Below are positions 42,699 through 51,792 of a stretch of 64,000 nt of DNA, in pieces. A program made the translations under genes and the position numbers. This DNA comes from Nonlabens sp. Hel1_33_55. Its GTDB lineage: Bacteria; Bacteroidota; Bacteroidia; Flavobacteriales; Flavobacteriaceae. The DNA lies in NCBI RefSeq assembly GCF_900101765.1, contig NZ_LT627735.1:248001-312000 (forward strand), written 5' to 3'. The notes under the pieces were generated by a model. It had not been told where the DNA came from. It made no database searches and saw only the letters and a program-made list of their open reading frames with translations. Positions within the stretch are counted from its first letter, which is position 1. Every line of letters begins with the position of its first letter.

Positions 42699-43553
42699 AT
42701 GGAAAATCAAGAGTGGTTATATGAAATTAAGCCTAAGGGAAAGCTTATTGACCTGAATTTCAAGGAAATATGGAGATATAGGGATTTACTGGTTTTATTT
42801 ATTAAAAGGGATATTACCACTGCCTATAAGCAAACCATATTGGGCCCTTTGTGGTTTTTGATACAGCCGTTGTTCACAAGTGTGGTTTTTACCTTAGTAT
42901 TCAACGAGGTGGCGGGAATAGATAATGGAGCCATTCCCAACTTTCTTTTTAATCTTACCGGACTTACTCTCTGGAGCTATTTTAAGGAAGTCTTGAGTGT
43001 TTCAAGCAGTGCCTTTACATCAAATGCCGGCCTGTTTGGTAAAGTATATTTCCCACGGTTTATTGCGCCAGCATCAAGAGTACTTTCTGGCTTGTTCAAG
43101 TTTGGAATCCAGTTGATTATATTGGTGATATTCTATGTCTATTATTATGTAAATGGAATGGATATTTTGCCCAGTACTGCTCTGCCGTTGATCCTGCTGG
43201 TGCTACTCAACGTTATTTTGATGGGAATGGGTTCAGGTCTTATCTTATCTGCAATGACGACTAAGTACCGTGACCTAAATGTATTGATAGGCTTTGGTTT
43301 GAGTCTTTTATTATACCTCAGTGCTGTGATGTATTCATTAGAAGAGGCAAAAAATAAATTACAGGAGTACTATTGGGCCGTAGAATGGAATCCTATCGCC
43401 CATGTTATTGAGAGCTATCGTAGTTTGTGGTTTGGCTCGTTGCCTATTCACTGGACTGGAATCTATGTAGGATTTTTTGTGGGAACGGTCCTGTTTTTAA
43501 TTGGCTTGATTGTATTCAACAAGACAGAGAAAACATTTATAGATACGGTTTGA
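42699..43553 (+). CDS. wzm: Polysaccharide ABC transporter permease (Wzm-like)
   Basis: 284 residues of the ABC-2 type. Six predicted helices (e.g. LGPLWFLIQPLFTSVVFTLV, FGIQLIILVIFYVYYYV, LPLILLVLLNVILMGMGSGL, WTGIYVGFFVGTVLFLIGLI). The start RYRDLLVLFIKRDITTAYKQTILGP is the amphipathic interface segment of O-antigen/capsule permeases, and HVIESYRSLWFGS is typical near the end. It pairs with the ATPase gene 4.5 kb downstream (48057-49352) to export the finished chain. Confidence 0.92.
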   Translation: MENQEWLYEIKPKGKLIDLNFKEIWRYRDLLVLFIKRDITTAYKQTILGPLWFLIQPLFTSVVFTLVFNEVAGIDNGAIPNFLFNLTGLTLWSYFKEVLSVSSSAFTSNAGLFGKVYFPRFIAPASRVLSGLFKFGIQLIILVIFYVYYYVNGMDILPSTALPLILLVLLNVILMGMGSGLILSAMTTKYRDLNVLIGFGLSLLLYLSAVMYSLEEAKNKLQEYYWAVEWNPIAHVIESYRSLWFGSLPIHWTGIYVGFFVGTVLFLIGLIVFNKTEKTFIDTV

Positions 43554-43569
43554 TGAAAATATTAATGCA

Positions 43570-44286
43570 ATGATAGCAGTAGTAGTTCCCTGTTTTAACG
43601 AGGCCCATCGTTTGAAAGCTGATCAATTCAAGGATTTCATTGAAAAAAATTCAAACTATCACTTCTACTTTGTTGATGATGGAAGCAACGATAATACATT
43701 TGAACTTCTAACCAGAAGTTTCAGTAATGTAAAAAGGTGTTCTATTTTTAACGTGGTTGAGAATGTTGGTAAAGGTGAAGCAATAAGAACTGCTATTAAA
43801 CGGATCGATATTAATAGATACGAGTACGTTAGTTTTATCGATGCAGATCTTGAAATACCATTAAATCAGCTTATCAAGCTCTCTAAAAAGATTTCTACAT
43901 ACCCACGGTCACTGATAGTTATATCTCGAAGAACTAACAGAAATAAGGAAAAAAGATTTTTCATTAGAAATCTAGGAAGCAAGATGATATCCTTAATATC
44001 TCAGAAACTACTTAGGCTTAATAATCCTATTGTTGATACACAATGTGGTTGTAAAATGCTAAGGGTAGAAATAGTTCACATATTTGAAAAACCATTTATT
44101 TCCAGTTGGTTATTTGATTTAGAAATTTTACTAAGAATTCGTAATTATAAGAAACGTTCAGATCAATGGATTCATGAGGTTTCGTTGCATGAATTAAATA
44201 GCGTGAATGCTAAAAGAAATTATACTTTCAAAAGTGCACTTCATTTGACAAACCAGTTGTATAAAATAAATAGAGCTTACAATTGA
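43570..44286 (+). CDS. Family 2 glycosyltransferase, dolichyl-phosphate-mannose-synthase-like
   Basis: 238 residues. The GT-A fold starts MIAVVVPCFNEAHRLKADQF; the nucleotide site is FYFVDDGSNDNTFE and the metal-binding DxD-like motif is SFIDADLEIPL. The NVGKGEAIRTAI segment is that of the DPM1/polyprenyl-phosphate hexose group. No membrane helix, so it uses soluble or peripheral attachment. Sequence is clearly more AT-rich than wza-wzm. The stop codon overlaps the next gene's TTG start. Confidence 0.88.
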   Translation: MIAVVVPCFNEAHRLKADQFKDFIEKNSNYHFYFVDDGSNDNTFELLTRSFSNVKRCSIFNVVENVGKGEAIRTAIKRIDINRYEYVSFIDADLEIPLNQLIKLSKKISTYPRSLIVISRRTNRNKEKRFFIRNLGSKMISLISQKLLRLNNPIVDTQCGCKMLRVEIVHIFEKPFISSWLFDLEILLRIRNYKKRSDQWIHEVSLHELNSVNAKRNYTFKSALHLTNQLYKINRAYN

Positions 44287-45713
44287 AAAAGAGATTACTT
44301 GGAAATTTGACGGTAATTTTAATAATTTTCACAATTGTTGTTGTGCCTTTTGGGATGGTCTTTGAATACGTTCAGCTTTCGCAGGATGACTTAGGAAGAG
44401 CCTATTCAAACTTTGAAAATTACTCGCAAAATTTTGATTGGTGGATGTCTGCCCATAATGGTAGATTTTTTAATGCCTTGATTGCATTATTACCTATTTA
44501 TTCTTCAATGACATCAATCAAGTTAATTCTTCTCCTAATTTTCTTATTGCATCCAGTAGTATTATATCTGGTTCTCAAAAAATATTTAAAATTTGTGGGG
44601 TTGCAAATTGAAAAATCTTCAATTTTATTATTGAGTATGATGTTTTTTTTTATGATGATCATACAAATGCCTCTCCTTGTAGAATATTTTTATTGGTATG
44701 CTGCCATGACTGTCTATAGTTTGCCTTTTTTAAGTTTTTTAATGCTTATCTATTTTATACTAGGTATTCATCAATCTAAAAAGGGTGCTCTGTTTGGCGC
44801 TGTATTTTGCTCTTTACTTTGCGTAGGTAGCAATGAAATGTTTATTCTAATTATCAATTTTTTATTGACGATTCAGATTCTACGTTATGCTCTGATGAAT
44901 AAAATGATTTTATTTAAATATTTGATAATTGAATTATGTGTGCTGCTGTCCTCGCTTATAGTGATCTTTGCCTCCGGTACTTCACACAGGCAGGCAATAA
45001 ACCAGTCTGGAGGAGATTTTGCTAACGCTACCATGCAATCAATAAAAGCAACCCTATCTCTTTTATTCAATCAGCTCAGTTCTTTTGAAGATATTACGGT
45101 TATTCTTTTAATTATTTTTTCAATAGGACTATTCAGTTCTAAAGGTGTGAATAGTTCAAGGCTCAAATACATAAATCCAATTATTTTACTTGCATTCAGT
45201 TTAATAATAATTTTTTTGGTACTATTTGTTCCAGCCTATGCCACAGGCGGCATAGGTTACAACCACGGTAGAATAGCAAACCTAATACAGATTTCCTTGT
45301 TGATGACATTAGTGATAAACGCTATAAATTTTGGAATCTATATTTTATCTAAAGGGATCAGATGGAATATTTCTAAATATTACTACGGCTATACTTGCCT
45401 TCTTGTGGTTTTCATAATTTTCATTTCATTCCGTGATGAAAATTTAAGAGGGCTGTATCAAGATTTTAATGAGAATAGGTTTGAAGTAGTCGAAGGAGCC
45501 ATTGACCAGAGAACTCGAATATTATTGAAGGCAAAGAACGGTAAAGTTGAAGTTCCTAAGCTTTCACATTCCAACACTCTACCCTATATGGATATTACCG
45601 AGGATTCAAAACACTGGTATAATCGAGTATACGTCGAATATGTGAATCATAAATATGAAATAAATATTCAGTCTATAGTTTTGCAGTACGAAAAGAGCGA
45701 TACTGAATTGTAA
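44283..45713 (+). CDS. Multi-span membrane protein A (DUF6056/GtrII-like)
   Basis: 476 residues with about ten hydrophobic helices and a soluble C-terminal ~90 residues. The N-terminal loop carries YVQLSQDDLGRAYSNFENY and SAHNGRFFNALIALLP. Further marks are LLVEYFYWYAAMTVYSLPFL and GGIGYNHGRIANLIQISLL. This pattern (acidic DD in the first loop, YFYW in the middle) resembles Bacteroidota membrane glycosyltransferases of the DUF6056 group that use lipid-linked sugars. Start is TTG, overlapping the upstream stop as TTGA; the paralogue downstream supports this start by aligned N-terminal helices. Function inferred from context. Confidence 0.72.
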   Translation: MKKRLLGNLTVILIIFTIVVVPFGMVFEYVQLSQDDLGRAYSNFENYSQNFDWWMSAHNGRFFNALIALLPIYSSMTSIKLILLLIFLLHPVVLYLVLKKYLKFVGLQIEKSSILLLSMMFFFMMIIQMPLLVEYFYWYAAMTVYSLPFLSFLMLIYFILGIHQSKKGALFGAVFCSLLCVGSNEMFILIINFLLTIQILRYALMNKMILFKYLIIELCVLLSSLIVIFASGTSHRQAINQSGGDFANATMQSIKATLSLLFNQLSSFEDITVILLIIFSIGLFSSKGVNSSRLKYINPIILLAFSLIIIFLVLFVPAYATGGIGYNHGRIANLIQISLLMTLVINAINFGIYILSKGIRWNISKYYYGYTCLLVVFIIFISFRDENLRGLYQDFNENRFEVVEGAIDQRTRILLKAKNGKVEVPKLSHSNTLPYMDITEDSKHWYNRVYVEYVNHKYEINIQSIVLQYEKSDTEL

Positions 45714-45768
45714 TGTATGACAGGGCTTTCAAAAAGCTTTGATTTTTAAACATTAAAATTATACTCCA

Positions 45769-47181
45769 ATGCTACAACTAAGAAAGCTTATAGGTATCAA
45801 ACTAGTATCCTTCGTCATAGTATGCTTTTTTGTGCTTTTGCCTTTTTCATTTGTTACGAATTACGTAGACCTTTCTGAAGATGATTATGGTAGAGCCATA
45901 TTATTTTTTGATAATTATTGTGTCAATTATTTCGTTTGGTTGAAACAGCACAATGGAAGATATATAAATGCAATGATTAGCCTTTTGCCCTTATATAGTT
46001 TACCCATTTTAAAGACAGTTTTGGGACTCAATTTCCTGATTACTCCATGGGTTATAAAAATGTTTGTGCAGCGTTTGAGTATAACTTTTGGCGTGCGACT
46101 TAGAAATATTAATTCATATCTGGTAGCAGTGGTATTGTTTGGTCTGATGATTTTCCAGATGCCCTTGTTGGTTGAGTATTTTTATTGGATGGCGGCAACT
46201 ACTGTTTACTCATTTTCCTTTTTGAGTTTTTTGATGATCTGCTACTTTTTGTTTGATGTTAGGAAAGGCAGCAAAAAAGCTGTGGTGGGAGCAGCTCTTT
46301 TTACCATAGTGGCAACAGGCAGCAATGAAATTTTTTTATTGTTGACAAACTACGTCATCTTCATAAGTCTAATCTTATTCTGGATTAGTCATAAAAAACT
46401 AAACGTTCATCTTTTGGCAGTCCAAATTGTAGCACTTGTATCATCATCCATCGTAATACTTGCGACGGGTAGCAGCAATCGCAGAGACAATTATGCTGCA
46501 GGTGGAGATATTGTTGACTCTATTGTTTTATCATTAAAAAACACCGTTTCCATACTTTTCAACCAATTCACTACATTAAACGATGTATTGATCTTAATTG
46601 CGATAGGTTCAACAGCATTATTTGTAGCAACACAGACAAAAGTTTCAAAAAATCTGCAATCTCTGAATCCTATGCTTTTGTTGTTGCTAAGCATAGTAGC
46701 TCTATTTCTGATATTTTTCACTCCCAATTATGCTATGGGAAGCGTCTCCTATAACAATGGCAGGGTAGGTAACCTCATCCAGATCCTACTCTTATTTATT
46801 CTGTTTACAAACTGCTTAAATTTTATTATTTACTACAGGATTCACCAGACAATTTTGCCATTTGTAAACAGCCTGTTTTCTAGAATTGCCGTACTGGTAT
46901 TACTATTTGCTACGACCCTTACTTCAGTAAATACTCAAAATCTATATTTGGATTTTTATGATGGATCATTTGCTAGATTGGAGCAAGATCGAAAATTGAG
47001 AGTTGAGACAGTTAAAATCAATCGGTCTAACCACCTAACTATCCCACCACTTTATAAAACAAGAACATTGCCTTATGATGGTATAACAACCGATCCCATA
47101 GCATGGCAAAATCGATATTACACTGAATATATCAATCAAAAATATGATCCGGATCTATTGAGTATAAGATTAGGCAAATAA
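45769..47181 (+). CDS. Multi-span membrane protein B, paralogue of A
   Basis: 470 residues, aligned with the previous protein along its whole length by eye: YVDLSEDDYGRAILFFDNY matches YVQLSQDDLGRAYSNFENY, LLVEYFYWMAATTVYSFSFL matches LLVEYFYWYAAMTVYSLPFL, and GSVSYNNGRVGNLIQILLL matches GGIGYNHGRIANLIQISLL. The shared C-terminal element (LPYDGITTDPIAWQNRYYTEY against LPYMDITEDSKHWYNRVYVEY) shows the two arose by duplication and have since diverged. Begins with a normal ATG 55 bases after its partner. Probably a membrane glycosyltransferase acting on lipid-linked sugar; not proven. Confidence 0.72.
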   Translation: MLQLRKLIGIKLVSFVIVCFFVLLPFSFVTNYVDLSEDDYGRAILFFDNYCVNYFVWLKQHNGRYINAMISLLPLYSLPILKTVLGLNFLITPWVIKMFVQRLSITFGVRLRNINSYLVAVVLFGLMIFQMPLLVEYFYWMAATTVYSFSFLSFLMICYFLFDVRKGSKKAVVGAALFTIVATGSNEIFLLLTNYVIFISLILFWISHKKLNVHLLAVQIVALVSSSIVILATGSSNRRDNYAAGGDIVDSIVLSLKNTVSILFNQFTTLNDVLILIAIGSTALFVATQTKVSKNLQSLNPMLLLLLSIVALFLIFFTPNYAMGSVSYNNGRVGNLIQILLLFILFTNCLNFIIYYRIHQTILPFVNSLFSRIAVLVLLFATTLTSVNTQNLYLDFYDGSFARLEQDRKLRVETVKINRSNHLTIPPLYKTRTLPYDGITTDPIAWQNRYYTEYINQKYDPDLLSIRLGK

Positions 47182-47184
47182 CAC

Positions 47185-48045
47185 GTGTCGTTTACAGTGA
47201 CAAGGAAAAATAAAACTTTAGAAGAGATCAGCACTAGAAATAAAATACGATTATACTGGTGGAGCGAGCGCCATATCCAGAAAAAGGACCACGAGAACTA
47301 TGGTGATTTACTGGGAAAATATCTCGTCCAGAAAATCACAGGCAAACAAGTAAACTGGGTACGTGCCAGCCGTTTTTATCTCAAGAACTTATGGAAACCA
47401 GTTTATGTGACCATTGGCAGCGTTTTGGAACACGTAGGGAGCCACTGTATCGTATGGGGCAGTGGTATTGCCAATAGAGACGCGCAAATTCCAAAAGCTA
47501 CCTTCATGGCAGTTAGGGGTCCGCTTTCGCGAAAGCGATTACTTGATCTGGGCCATCATTGTCCAGAGGTTTATGGCGATCCGGCGCTTCTATTGCCAGA
47601 TTATTATAATCCACCGGTTAACAAGGAATTTGAGTTGGGAATTATACCGCACATCAGCGATCATAAACTTGTTGAAATACTGTTCAAAAAAAATGATTCG
47701 ATTTCAATCATTGATTTTAGGACAAACGATATTGAGTTCACGACTAGTGAAATTTTAAAATGCAAGAGAATACTATCATCATCGCTGCACGGGATCATTG
47801 TTGCCCATGCATATCAGATCCCAGCGATTCAAGTAAAGTTTTCCGATAACATTTATGGCGATGGTGTCAAATATCATGATTATATGCTGTCTGTAGGAAT
47901 TGAACCCTACACAGCAGAACTAATTAAAAGCGACAGACCTATCGAGGAATGGTTGAAAAAGTTTGAATTACAGCAGCATAAACAACCTAACCCACAAATT
48001 ATAAGTACATTGAAAAAAGGGCTTATGAAAAATTGCCCGTTTTAA
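47185..48045 (+). CDS. Polysaccharide pyruvyl transferase family protein
   Basis: 286 residues, GTG start 3 bases after the previous stop. Transfers pyruvate (as a ketal) or glycosyl groups onto cell-surface sugars. Motifs are YWWSERHIQKKDHENYGDLLG (near 25), RGPLSRKRLLDLGHH with VYGDPALLLPDYY, and SSLHGIIVAHAYQIPAIQV. The last two are typical of this family. The palindrome codes for PLSRKR within the RGP-L segment, where relatives have RGPKTRE or similar, so it has replaced rather than lengthened the sequence. GC content is higher than in its neighbours. Confidence 0.87.
   Translation: MSFTVTRKNKTLEEISTRNKIRLYWWSERHIQKKDHENYGDLLGKYLVQKITGKQVNWVRASRFYLKNLWKPVYVTIGSVLEHVGSHCIVWGSGIANRDAQIPKATFMAVRGPLSRKRLLDLGHHCPEVYGDPALLLPDYYNPPVNKEFELGIIPHISDHKLVEILFKKNDSISIIDFRTNDIEFTTSEILKCKRILSSSLHGIIVAHAYQIPAIQVKFSDNIYGDGVKYHDYMLSVGIEPYTAELIKSDRPIEEWLKKFELQQHKQPNPQIISTLKKGLMKNCPF
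47522..47537. repeat. Dispersed palindrome, copy 16 (in pyruvyl transferase)
   Basis: Exact 16-mer read as L-S-R-K-R. Confidence 0.95.
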
Positions 48046-48056
48046 TCCAGTAATTT

Positions 48057-49352
48057 ATGAGTGACGTCATTTTAAAAATTGAGGATTTATCCAAACAATA
48101 CCGTTTAGGTAACGTAGGTACTGGCACATTAAGCCACGACCTGAATCGAGCGTGGGCAAAAATGAGAGGAAAAGAGGATCCCTACCTTAAAGTTGGAGCC
48201 GTTAATGATCGTAATGCTTCTGCAACTTCGGACTACGTATGGGCTTTAAAAGACATAACTTTATCAGTTAATGAAGGTGAGATTATAGGCATTATAGGTA
48301 AAAACGGCGCAGGAAAATCAACCTTATTAAAAATTCTCTCAAGGGTCACAAGTCCGACAAATGGCCATGTCAAAGTAGGAGGACGTATGGCCAGTCTTCT
48401 AGAAGTTGGTACCGGAATGCATCCAGAACTGACCGGAAGGGAAAATATTTACTTGAATGGGGCAATACTAGGGATGAACAAAGCCGAGATCTCTACAAAA
48501 ATCGATGATATTATTGAATTTTCTGGTTGCCAAATGTATATCGACACTCCAGTAAAAAGGTATTCTAGCGGTATGGGTGTTAGATTAGGATTTGCCGTTG
48601 CGGCATTTTTAGAGCCCGATATTTTAGTGGTCGATGAAGTATTGGCCGTGGGCGATGCTGAGTTTCAAAAGAAGGCAATTGGAAAGATGCAAGATATTTC
48701 TAATACTAGCGGTAGAACAGTTCTTATTGTTAGTCATAATATGGTATCGATTCAAAATCTTTGTTCAAGAGTAATCATTATGGAAAATGGACTGAAAGTT
48801 TATGATGGTGCGACAGACAGAGGAATTGAACTGTATCTCAAAACAAATGAACAAATTGAAAAGAACAATTTGCTCGATCTTGAAGATAGATCAGGTTCAG
48901 GCATCGTAAAGGTTAGAAAGTTTTGGCTAGAAAATGAATTTGCAGAAATTGTATCAACATTACTATCAGGCAAAAGAATTGCACTATGTTTTGAGTTATC
49001 TATTCAAGAAAGTAAGATTATAGATGGTGGAAAAATAGATCTGGGATTTTCTGTTCACGATGAGCGCATGAGTTCGTTGGCTATTCTTTACTCTTCTTAT
49101 CAAAATATACAAATCACGCCGTCGGATCAATCAACAATTACGGTGAAGTGTTTAATCGACGATTTTCCATTTAGCGCGGGTAATTATTTAATAAAAAGTC
49201 GAATTCTTTATGACAAAGCAGAATCTGATTGGCTTAAAAATCCTATCGGTAAATTTGCCGTTCAAAAAGGTAATTTTTATGGTACTGGTAAATCTGGAGC
49301 GAATAGTATGAATACACCATTTTTAATAAAAGGAGAATGGGAAATCAATTAG
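48057..49352 (+). CDS. wzt: Polysaccharide ABC transporter ATPase with C-terminal sugar-binding domain (Wzt-like)
   Basis: 431 residues. ABC domain with Walker A IGKNGAGKST, signature KRYSSGMGVRLGFAVAA and Walker B DILVVDEVLAVGD, as in KpsT/Wzt/TagH. An extra N-terminal loop (DLNRAWAKMRGKEDPYL) is characteristic of O-antigen exporters. Residues ~265-431 form a Wzt_C-like beta-sandwich that recognises the end-modified chain. This usually goes with a capping methyl or other group, fitting the FkbM methyltransferases that follow. The permease gene is 4.5 kb upstream. The end overlaps the next gene by 16 bases. Confidence 0.92.
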   Translation: MSDVILKIEDLSKQYRLGNVGTGTLSHDLNRAWAKMRGKEDPYLKVGAVNDRNASATSDYVWALKDITLSVNEGEIIGIIGKNGAGKSTLLKILSRVTSPTNGHVKVGGRMASLLEVGTGMHPELTGRENIYLNGAILGMNKAEISTKIDDIIEFSGCQMYIDTPVKRYSSGMGVRLGFAVAAFLEPDILVVDEVLAVGDAEFQKKAIGKMQDISNTSGRTVLIVSHNMVSIQNLCSRVIIMENGLKVYDGATDRGIELYLKTNEQIEKNNLLDLEDRSGSGIVKVRKFWLENEFAEIVSTLLSGKRIALCFELSIQESKIIDGGKIDLGFSVHDERMSSLAILYSSYQNIQITPSDQSTITVKCLIDDFPFSAGNYLIKSRILYDKAESDWLKNPIGKFAVQKGNFYGTGKSGANSMNTPFLIKGEWEIN

Positions 49353-50083
49353 TTAAACAGCTTCTATCGTTAATTACGCCATTGAGACTACAAAACATGT
49401 TCTTTAATGAGATGAATAAAAAAATATTGGACAAAGAAAAGTTCAAGAATCTATCCTATGCCCAAGAAGGCGAGGATTTAATTTTATGTAGATATCTAGA
49501 TGAGAAGAGTGATGGCTTTTATGTTGACATAGGAGCTTATCATCCAAAACGATTTTCTAATACTTATTTGTTTTATTTAAGAGGTTGGACAGGAATAAAT
49601 ATCGATGCAAGACCTGGCTTTAAAGATCTATTTTTGAAAGAACGTCCTAATGATATTAATATCGAGTGTGGCGTCTCAGAAATGGAGAATGAGATGACTT
49701 ATTATATGTTTGAGGAGCCGGCTTTGAATACATTTTCAAAAATGGAAGCAGATCTGAAAAGTAGGGTTAATAACTTCAATATTATTGATAAGCAGATAGT
49801 ACAAACTAAACCTTTGAAGATAATATTCGACAAATATCTTCCTAAAGGCCAGATGATTGACTTTATAACCATCGATGTTGAAGGGTTGGATCTACAAGTT
49901 GTTTTATCCAATGATTGGGCTAAATACCGATCAAAATTTATTTTGATCGAAGATTTGAAAAGATCTGACATTGCTGAATTAATCGAGACATCACAGTTAT
50001 ACAAAAAGCTTACTGATCTGGACTATGTGCTAATTGCCAAAACTTTTAACACCTTGTTTTTTAAAGATAATTTACGATCGTGA
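49337..50083 (+). CDS. FkbM family methyltransferase
   Basis: 248 residues. FkbM signature: YAQEGEDLILCRYLDEKSDG, FYVDIGAYHPKRFSNTYL, and later DFITIDVEGLDLQVVLSND. A class I SAM-binding fold is expected; O-methylates a hydroxyl, here probably on a sugar. Start ATG 49337 lies inside wzt. The end overlaps the next gene by 4 bases (GTGA). AT-rich. Could act as the chain terminator that the Wzt_C domain recognises (inference). Confidence 0.86.
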   Translation: MGNQLVKQLLSLITPLRLQNMFFNEMNKKILDKEKFKNLSYAQEGEDLILCRYLDEKSDGFYVDIGAYHPKRFSNTYLFYLRGWTGINIDARPGFKDLFLKERPNDINIECGVSEMENEMTYYMFEEPALNTFSKMEADLKSRVNNFNIIDKQIVQTKPLKIIFDKYLPKGQMIDFITIDVEGLDLQVVLSNDWAKYRSKFILIEDLKRSDIAELIETSQLYKKLTDLDYVLIAKTFNTLFFKDNLRS

Positions 50084-51792
50084 GATTATTTCCTATAATT
50101 CTATTTGTTTACAATAGACCTGATCACACAAGAAGAACATTAGAGTCTCTATCTAAAAATGAAGGTGCAAAAAATTCTACTTTATATATATTTTCTGATT
50201 CGTACAAGGAGAATGCTCTACTTGAGGGGAGAGAAAAAATAATTCATGTACGAAGGATTATTAGAGAAAAGCAATGGTGCGGCAGGGTTATTATTTCAGA
50301 AAGCAACATCAATAAAGGATTGGCAAATTCTGTAATTGAAGGAGTTTCAGATATTTTAAGACTTCACAAAGCAGCGATAATTTTAGAAGATGATATAGTC
50401 ACAAACTCCGGATTTTTAAAATTCATGAATACAGCCTTAAGAGTCTACGAAAAAGACAAAAAGGTTTATGGTGTTTCTGGGTATAAGTTTGATCATTATG
50501 GTGAAATTCAGGATGAAACTTTTTTTTTGCCTGTAATGAGTTCTTGGGGATACGGTACGTGGTCAGATAGGTGGGATAAAATCAATTTTAATAGCAATCA
50601 TTTACTTGAAAAAATTGAATCATTAGATTTGGGTTCAAAAATGAGATTTGGATCGATTGACTATTATATGATGCTTAAGGCACATGTCGCCGGTAATATC
50701 AATTCTTGGGCGGTTAGATTTCAAACCTCTATGTTTTTAGATAAAGGTGTTTTTTTATACCCCAATACCTCGTTGATTCATAATATAGGATTCGATGGTA
50801 GTGGAGAACATTGTGAACATGATGATTCAAAAATGAATTATGATCAAGTAATTAGCAAAGCAATCAATATTATCCCAACACGTAAAAAAGTATTTGTAAA
50901 AACTAAAACGCTTAAGAAATTTAATGAAAAGCAAGCTAAAAAGAATTTTAATTTACATTTCCTAAAATTTAAATTATACCAAAAAGCTCATCATTTCTTA
51001 CCTCCAGAAATCCTACAATATATCAAGCGTAAAAGGAAGAAAATTGATAAAGAACCTTATCAATGGTTGAGAAACATACCTAGATACAAGAATACTCAAA
51101 TAATTTTATTTAATAAGCAAGTTACTATACCAGATTCCGCATCTTTCTTATTTATGTATGATGAAATCTTTAAAAAAGAGATCTACAAGTTTAAATCAGA
51201 TGTAGACACACCATATATCATTGATGGCGGTGCCAACGTAGGTCTAGCAACAATTTATTTTAAAAATCTACATCCCAAATCACGCGTGGTAGCTTTTGAA
51301 CCTGATTCAAAAATCTTTGAAATTCTCAAAAGTAATATTGATGCTTTCAATTATGATGATGTTCATTTATATAATATCGGTTTGCTCGATTATGATGGCG
51401 ATATTTCTTTTTCTCAAGAAGGAGCAGATGCTGGAACTGTTGTTTTAAATGAAAATCAAGTTGGTTCAATTTCAACTATCAAAGTCGGTACATTAGGACC
51501 ATTTCTTAAAAAAACAGTTGACTTTCTAAAGTTGGATATTGAAGGTGCTGAGACTAAGGTTTTAGTAGATATAAAAGACTCTTTGGAGAATGTGAAAAGA
51601 ATATTTATAGAATATCACTCCTTTGTTGATAAAGATCAAACGCTGTATAGTATTTTAGAAATTCTTTATTCTAATGGTTTTAGAGTATTTATAAACTCTC
51701 CAGGTCTCCACAATCATCAACCGTTTATTAAGGTAGAAACCTATAATAACATGGATATGCAGCTAAATATTTATGGAATAAAACACTTATGA
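50080..51792 (+). CDS. Fusion of a glycosyltransferase and an FkbM methyltransferase
   Basis: 570 residues from a GTG start. Residues 1-~300 form a GT-A-type transferase (PIILFVYNRPDHTRRTLESL, AAIILEDDIVTNSGFLKFMN, GYGTWSDRWDKINF), as seen in sugar transferases of surface-polysaccharide loci. Residues ~330-570 form an FkbM domain (YIIDGGANVGLATIYFKNLHP, VVAFEPDSKIFEILKSN, VDFLKLDIEGAETKVL). The link between them is basic (YIKRKRKKIDKE). Such a two-enzyme chain would add and methylate a residue in one step. AT-rich; overlaps both neighbours by 4 bases. Confidence 0.88.
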   Translation: MRLFPIILFVYNRPDHTRRTLESLSKNEGAKNSTLYIFSDSYKENALLEGREKIIHVRRIIREKQWCGRVIISESNINKGLANSVIEGVSDILRLHKAAIILEDDIVTNSGFLKFMNTALRVYEKDKKVYGVSGYKFDHYGEIQDETFFLPVMSSWGYGTWSDRWDKINFNSNHLLEKIESLDLGSKMRFGSIDYYMMLKAHVAGNINSWAVRFQTSMFLDKGVFLYPNTSLIHNIGFDGSGEHCEHDDSKMNYDQVISKAINIIPTRKKVFVKTKTLKKFNEKQAKKNFNLHFLKFKLYQKAHHFLPPEILQYIKRKRKKIDKEPYQWLRNIPRYKNTQIILFNKQVTIPDSASFLFMYDEIFKKEIYKFKSDVDTPYIIDGGANVGLATIYFKNLHPKSRVVAFEPDSKIFEILKSNIDAFNYDDVHLYNIGLLDYDGDISFSQEGADAGTVVLNENQVGSISTIKVGTLGPFLKKTVDFLKLDIEGAETKVLVDIKDSLENVKRIFIEYHSFVDKDQTLYSILEILYSNGFRVFINSPGLHNHQPFIKVETYNNMDMQLNIYGIKHL

